Below are positions 59,211 to 64,000 of a stretch of DNA of 64,000 nt, piece after piece. Within the stretch, counting starts at the first letter, position 1. Each line of letters opens with the position of its first letter. The stretch comes from Hormiphora californensis (taxonomy: Eukaryota > Ctenophora > Tentaculata > Cydippida > Pleurobrachiidae): positions 7,975,487-8,039,486 of the forward strand of contig CM035354.1 of NCBI GenBank assembly GCA_020137815.1. Reading direction: 5' to 3'. Both the position numbers and the translations under genes were made by a program. The notes under the pieces are model-generated. The model was not told the DNA's origin. It did no database searches and saw nothing but the letters and a program-made list of their open reading frames with translations.

Positions 59211-61950
59211 TATTTACATATATCAAGTTCAAATGGTTACAATCATGCAGTATGTAGTAGTAGGTAGCAGTTTTAATTTCAAGCGGGATATAAATTATAA
59301 AGTATTTCTATTGAAACAGCACTACTTTCGAATATTACTGACTACCATTTCACTTTTATTTAACTCTTGCAGGGACGATTGTGGGTCAGGATATTATGAA
59401 GATGAGCTTTTTGAGACATCTAACCGAAAGACAGAGTGTGATCCCCAATACGGAGTTGAATGCAAGAACCCTCCCTACATAATCCCTCCTTCTGAGGTGG
59501 ACTGCAGTGGTAATGAAGTTGATCACCGTGTTGACTGCAATTATGAAAGCTTTTGCAAGATCGCAATTAATTGCACCTCTCGAAGTGGTTTAGATATTTA
59601 TGTCTATGAAGGTCAAATGTGTGATCCAACTGGAACTCCATACTGCAGCGACCTATCTTCCTATATGGACTGCCCAGCCAATAGCTCCCTCGACTGCTCA
59701 GTAGACGGTAAAAATAAATCATTACATTCCACTATTTTATGTAACAGAGGAGGTAAATCAGTTTGTGATAATGACACGGATTTGGAGTGCATTATTCAAA
59801 ATGGAATACTGGAAAACCTTTACGTTAAAAGTAGAGAACCAATCATCGAACACGCCATCAGATGCCCAAATAGCACGTTTTATGTTCCTCTAAAAGACGT
59901 TTGTGATGGCGAAGATCAATGTGTGTCCAGTGAGGAGACCATCTGCTCTCGATCCAAGAAGTCACGATTAGTGAAACTCGATAACTCAACCTTTGCTGAG
60001 TTCGGCTGTCTCCCAGGATCATTTGGTTCTGACTCAACATGTGTAAAGACAATACACTACTATGAGGAAAACATGAATGCTCATGACACCAGTTTTGTCA
60101 TTAACAGTTGCACTTTCAACGATCCATACTACACGTGTAGTTCAGGCCAGGTTTTCAACCAGTCGATGGATGACTTCCTGGATGACAAGATCTCCACCAT
60201 TATCATCTCCCAAGAGGAGAGTAACATAACGGGGTATATGTTCTGTAACAGGACAAGCATTCCACCAATTCACTATACCAAATGGTGTGACACTGTTCCA
60301 GATTGTCCGGACAGTAGTGATGAAACAAACTGTACTGAATACCCTTTTAAGACGATTTATTGTGGATCAGGAACTTCCCAAGTCTACACGGGGAATCCAA
60401 ATTCAACTTGGATCCCCATGGGTTTGGTGTGCGACGGAGAAATTAACTGTGCCAACGCTAATGATGAGTGCAATGAAATCTGTCCAGATGATGCGTCTCG
60501 GAACATTATTACCCCTTACTTCCGGGTTCCAACTGGATTCATTGGAGTTCTCGCCTCCATAATAAACACAGCATCTCTCGTGAACTTTGTCGCCAGTTTA
60601 CGAAAGGCCCGGTCTTTTAATTCACTTGTCAACCAAAGTTTCATAGGGTTGATTGCACTGGGAGATTTGATGATCGGTATCTACATGATCCTAATTCTGG
60701 CCGCCACTTTAAAAAAAGGTAAAGAATATTGCAGTGAGCGATTAAAATGGCTGTCAAGTATCGAATGTGAGTTACTGGGTATTTTAAGTACAGCCGGGAC
60801 ATTTATATCTCTGCTTTCGATGACTTTGCTAAGTGTTTTCCGAATGGTTTCACTGCGCTCTATGCTGCAAATGGAAATCAGTAAAAGGAAAGTCTGCATC
60901 CTCATTTTCATGGTGCTCACAATCCTCCTTTCGTCGACAATTTTGGCGGGCATCCCACAATTCCAACGGTTTGAAAACTACTTTGTGAATGGATATTATT
61001 ACAAAGACCAAACGCTATTTACAGATGTCGCCCGTAGAGGGGATTTCAAAAGAGTTATCAACCACTTTAATTCATCAATTGAAATCATTGGATCAAATCC
61101 AGGATGGACAAATGTAGAATGGTCAACGTTAATAGACCATTTCAAATCTCTGTTTTTTAACGAAAGTGTCCCAGAGAAACAGTCGGTGGGTTTCTATGGG
61201 AACCAAGGAGTTTGCCTCTTCAAGTACTTTGTCACCGATAAAGATCCTCAACGCCATTTCTCTCTTTCTGTCCTGGGGCTCAGCTGTCTGTGTTTTGCTA
61301 TAATTACAGCCAGTTACACCAGCATTCTTACACATGCGTCATCTACAGCTTCTTCTGCCGGTCTCTACTGAATCCCAAAAACAATCAACGATCCGACTTC
61401 AGAGGAAGGTTACTCTGATTATCATGACAGACTTTCTAACCTGGATCCCCTTTATATTCCTGGCTCTGCTACATTTCGGTGAGGTTATTGATGCGACTAA
61501 CTATTATGAAGTATGTTCAGTGATATTGATACCAATCAATAGCGTTATTAACCCTGTTATTTATAATGGGGATGAGTTCGTGAGATTCGTAAAAAGTATG
61601 TCTAACCGTAGGTCTAGAACTGTAAAAAATTCTCAGCGAACAGTTGTCATGACAACAATGGCGACCACTAGTAACTAAAGTTGTTGTCAAAGTACATTTA
61701 AAGTACAAAATGATGGTTATTACACCAGGGACAATTTATCTTAAAATATTTTGTTAGAGGCTAGATTGTGTGTGTCAGGCGTCAGATGTGTTCGCCCTGT
61801 TCAGCGTTCTGTTTACTATGACTTATTTGCTATTTGTTATTTTACACATGCTGAAAAATTCGTCTTAAAAACAAAGAAAATGAAACCCAAAATAAGCACA
61901 AAAGCTGCAGTGAATAACCGAAAAGTTATATCGGGTGGGGCAAGAATAGT

Positions 61951-62121
61951 GAACCATAATACACGTTTACAAGTTTAATAATGTTCAAGAGCGTCCAAGA
62001 GCGTACCCCATCCAGAATAGAACACTCCAAGAGCGGTATCTTTTGAATGGGGAGATCTCTTGGAGTGGTCTCTTCTGGATGTGGTGTCCTCTTGGATCTG
62101 GTGCACACTTTATTATGGTTC
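61951..62121. mobile_element. Small foldback element at the right edge of the duplication
   Basis: Ends GAACCATAATA and TATTATGGTTC; inner phrases CCAAGAGC and CATCCAGAA are inverted in the second half. Only the left half is found after copy A (about 53839-53916). Confidence 0.8.
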
Positions 62122-62125
62122 CCTA

Positions 62126-64000
62126 TTAAATCAAACGGCCAGATACCGGAGATGTAAACATCACCGTAAAACTGTCTGCGAAGTTTTGTCAAGCTGACTT
62201 TCCCTCCTATCTGATAATTCGTGTGCACTGTTTGTAACTTTTCACTGTATGGTGAGTGGCTTCGGAGTGGTTTCCGGAACTGTGCTTGGGATATGCTACA
62301 GACCGCGACCCCCGCTTCCGGCTTCTCAGATCGCTGTTACGATCTGGGTGTTTTTTGGCCTGTACAGGTGCGCGCTGCCAAAAAAGTTGATTTACTAAAA
62401 TGGCTCTAACCGCCAAACCACTCAACCGTTTTGGCTAATTCAAAGTTTATCTGGTAGAGAATGTCAAGGCCTAACCCCAACCCAAACCCCAACCCTAACC
62501 CTAACCCTACTTTAGCCCTAACCCTAAAAAACCGTTTGTCAGCACTCCCAAAACACCCAGATTTTAACGCTGGCCAACATTTTCGGGCGCCGTTAAAGTC
62601 CATTTTTTTTCAACTGTTCACCCCCCAAAGTCGTGCACGGAATTGTTTTGCGCGTCTATCACATGTTAACGTGTAGCGTGCGCCACGAAATTTCTAAATT
62701 TCACTGAAATTTCAATTTTGGGTGAACAGTTGAAAAAAAATGGACTTTACGATCTGGGTGTTTGGAGGCCTGTTTACAGGTGCGCGCTGCCAAAAAAGTT
62801 GATTCACTATAATGGCTCTAACCGCCAAACCACTCAACCGTTTTGGCTGATTCAAAGTTTATATGGTAGGGAATGTCAAGGCCTAACCCCAACCTAAACC
62901 CCAACCCTAACCCTACTTTAGCCCTAACCCTAAAAAACCGTTTGTCAGCACTCCCAAAAACTTTGAATCAGCCAAAGCGGTTGAGTGGTTTGGCGGTTAG
63001 AGCCATTTTAGTGAATCAACTTTTTTGGCAGCGCGCACCTGTAAACAGGCCTCCAAACACCCAGATCGTAACGGCGCCCAACATTTTCTGGAAACGTTTT
63101 GAAAAGTGTTGAAAAGCGCTGCCCATATAAAGTCGGATTTTTTGAAGTTGTCACCCCCCTTTTCGTGCGCGGAATGTTTTTGCGCGTCACATCACATGTT
63201 AACGTGTGGTGTGCGCGTCAAAATTGATAAATTTCACATGCGCGGTCATTTTGGGGTGACAACGGAAAACGTTAAAATCTGGGTGCCTTTCATTGCTAAC
63301 AATTCGTAGTTTTGGCGCGCGCGACGGGTTAGGGCTATCCGTTAGGGTCTGGTTAGGGTTTGGTTTGGGGTTATCGGTTAGGACTATCGATTCTCTAACT
63401 GATACCGTTTAGTTTACTCAAATCGGCCATGTGGTTCCATGGCTATGGAGGCCCGAAAAACGTGTTGCGACGCGCATTTTGCGACGCGCACGCGACGCGC
63501 ATGCGACGCGCACCAAATTGGTCAAACTGTAAAATGTGAAAAAAGCGTTTTTAAGACTTGGGGCCTCTTTGACATTTTTGAGAGACTGATGGTGACCCAC
63601 AAAGAGTCCGAGAGCCTCAAAGAGCAACCAAGAGAGTGCACAACATCGGAAAGAGACTGCACGCAGCATCCAGAAGAGCGCGCGCGCTTACCACGTGAAA
63701 GAGACTCACCGCGCGAAGTAAGCAGTACTTTAACCTCAATTTTCTTCTCGCGCGTTACATAACATTCAATTTCAGACACTTCTTCGGAGATCCTTGATGG
63801 CCATGGATGAAGATTGAAGAGAGAAGACTGAATTCAAGGATGAGAAGATAAATGAGTTCAACTAGATTCTTGAGTTGTTTAAAAACAAGATCAACACACT
63901 TTTGGATTTATGTGATTATTTAAGTATTCTATAATATTACTATTAGAGAGAAATATTTCGTTGCTAATTTCAGACCAAAAGTGTGTGGGAGGAATAAACA
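62126..64000. repeat. Repeat-rich right end, no gene seen
   Basis: A block of about 200 bases (ACGATCTGGGTGTTTNNNGG to the CCTAACCC tract) occurs directly at about 62338-62540 and 62751-62955 and partly inverted at 62957-63072. Between them 62594-62750 is a small inverted repeat with ends AAAGTCCATTTTTTTTCAAC. Telomere-like CCCTAA tracts lie at about 62466-62530 and 62880-62935. The last kilobase has GACGCGCA repeats and no supported frame. Confidence 0.65.

Larger units (their letters stand above)
54533..61678 (+). pseudogene. Receptor copy B, tandem duplicate with two frameshifts
   Basis: The same eleven exons as copy A are recognisable: 54533-54593, 55682-56120, 56249-56400, 56638-56969, 57068-57169, 57266-57426, 57538-57612, 57689-57769, 57885-57968, 58046-58289, 59373-61678. 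Exon 4 has one extra base near 56798 just after the last ShK-type cysteine (stop at 56826), and exon 11 has one extra base near 61366 between TM5 and TM6 (stop at 61369). Other length differences are multiples of three (minus 6 in exon 2, plus 3 before TM3). Splice sites are all kept and the two copies are very similar, so the inactivation, if real, is recent. Neither extra base is a simple homopolymer change. The copy A polyadenylation signal is altered here. Confidence 0.78.

Overview
The window is nuclear DNA of an invertebrate animal. Its genes are animal-specific and intron-bearing (short GT-AG introns, often 60-150 bp), and it carries TTAGGG-type telomere-like tracts and a dense load of small DNA transposons. 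Compact genes and short introns suggest an early-branching metazoan such as a sponge, but the species cannot be fixed from sequence alone. All exon models were read by eye from splice signals and family alignment from memory; none was tested against RNA.

Layout, left to right. 879-2209: Penelope-like retroelement remnant with GIY-YIG nuclease ORF. 2778-5246 (+): orphan class A GPCR whose first intron is a roughly 0.9 kb minisatellite made of copies of its own splice acceptor. 6232-9407 (-): TMEM18, with a large repeat-filled first intron. 9565-10452 (-): XRCC3 (RAD51 paralogue). 10454-10835 (-): C15orf61-like gene, ending one base before the XRCC3 start. 11217-12542: foldback element with X-box motifs. 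13264-13851 (-): unknown coiled-coil gene. 14589-28482 (-): MAPKAPK2/3-type kinase, whose introns hold tandem Helitrons, a three-level nested transposon and LINE pieces. 29429-32559 (+): cytosolic lysyl-tRNA synthetase. 32708-35370 (+): ZIP1-like zinc transporter with a transposon sitting exactly on a splice donor. 36318-41941 (-): cytosolic dipeptidase CNDP2 (475 codons recovered), with a LINE fragment in one intron that is itself split by a hAT-like element carrying a 63 bp satellite. 43732-45247: three terminal-inverted-repeat elements. 45790-53601 (+) and 54533-61678 (+): tandem copies of a large receptor gene (signal peptide, lectin-like region, ShK-type domain, Ig-like region, LDLa modules, LGR-like 7TM); copy A is open across 11 exons, copy B has two frameshifts. 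62126-64000: repeats, no gene seen.

The conserved genes are unrelated housekeeping and signalling functions, with no operon-like pathway logic apart from the C15orf61/XRCC3 pair. The most unusual content lies in the receptor architecture and in the mobile DNA: tandem receptor copies that act as each other's empty site for five transposon insertions, cloverleaf-like multi-hairpin sequences, and elements that touch or copy splice sites.
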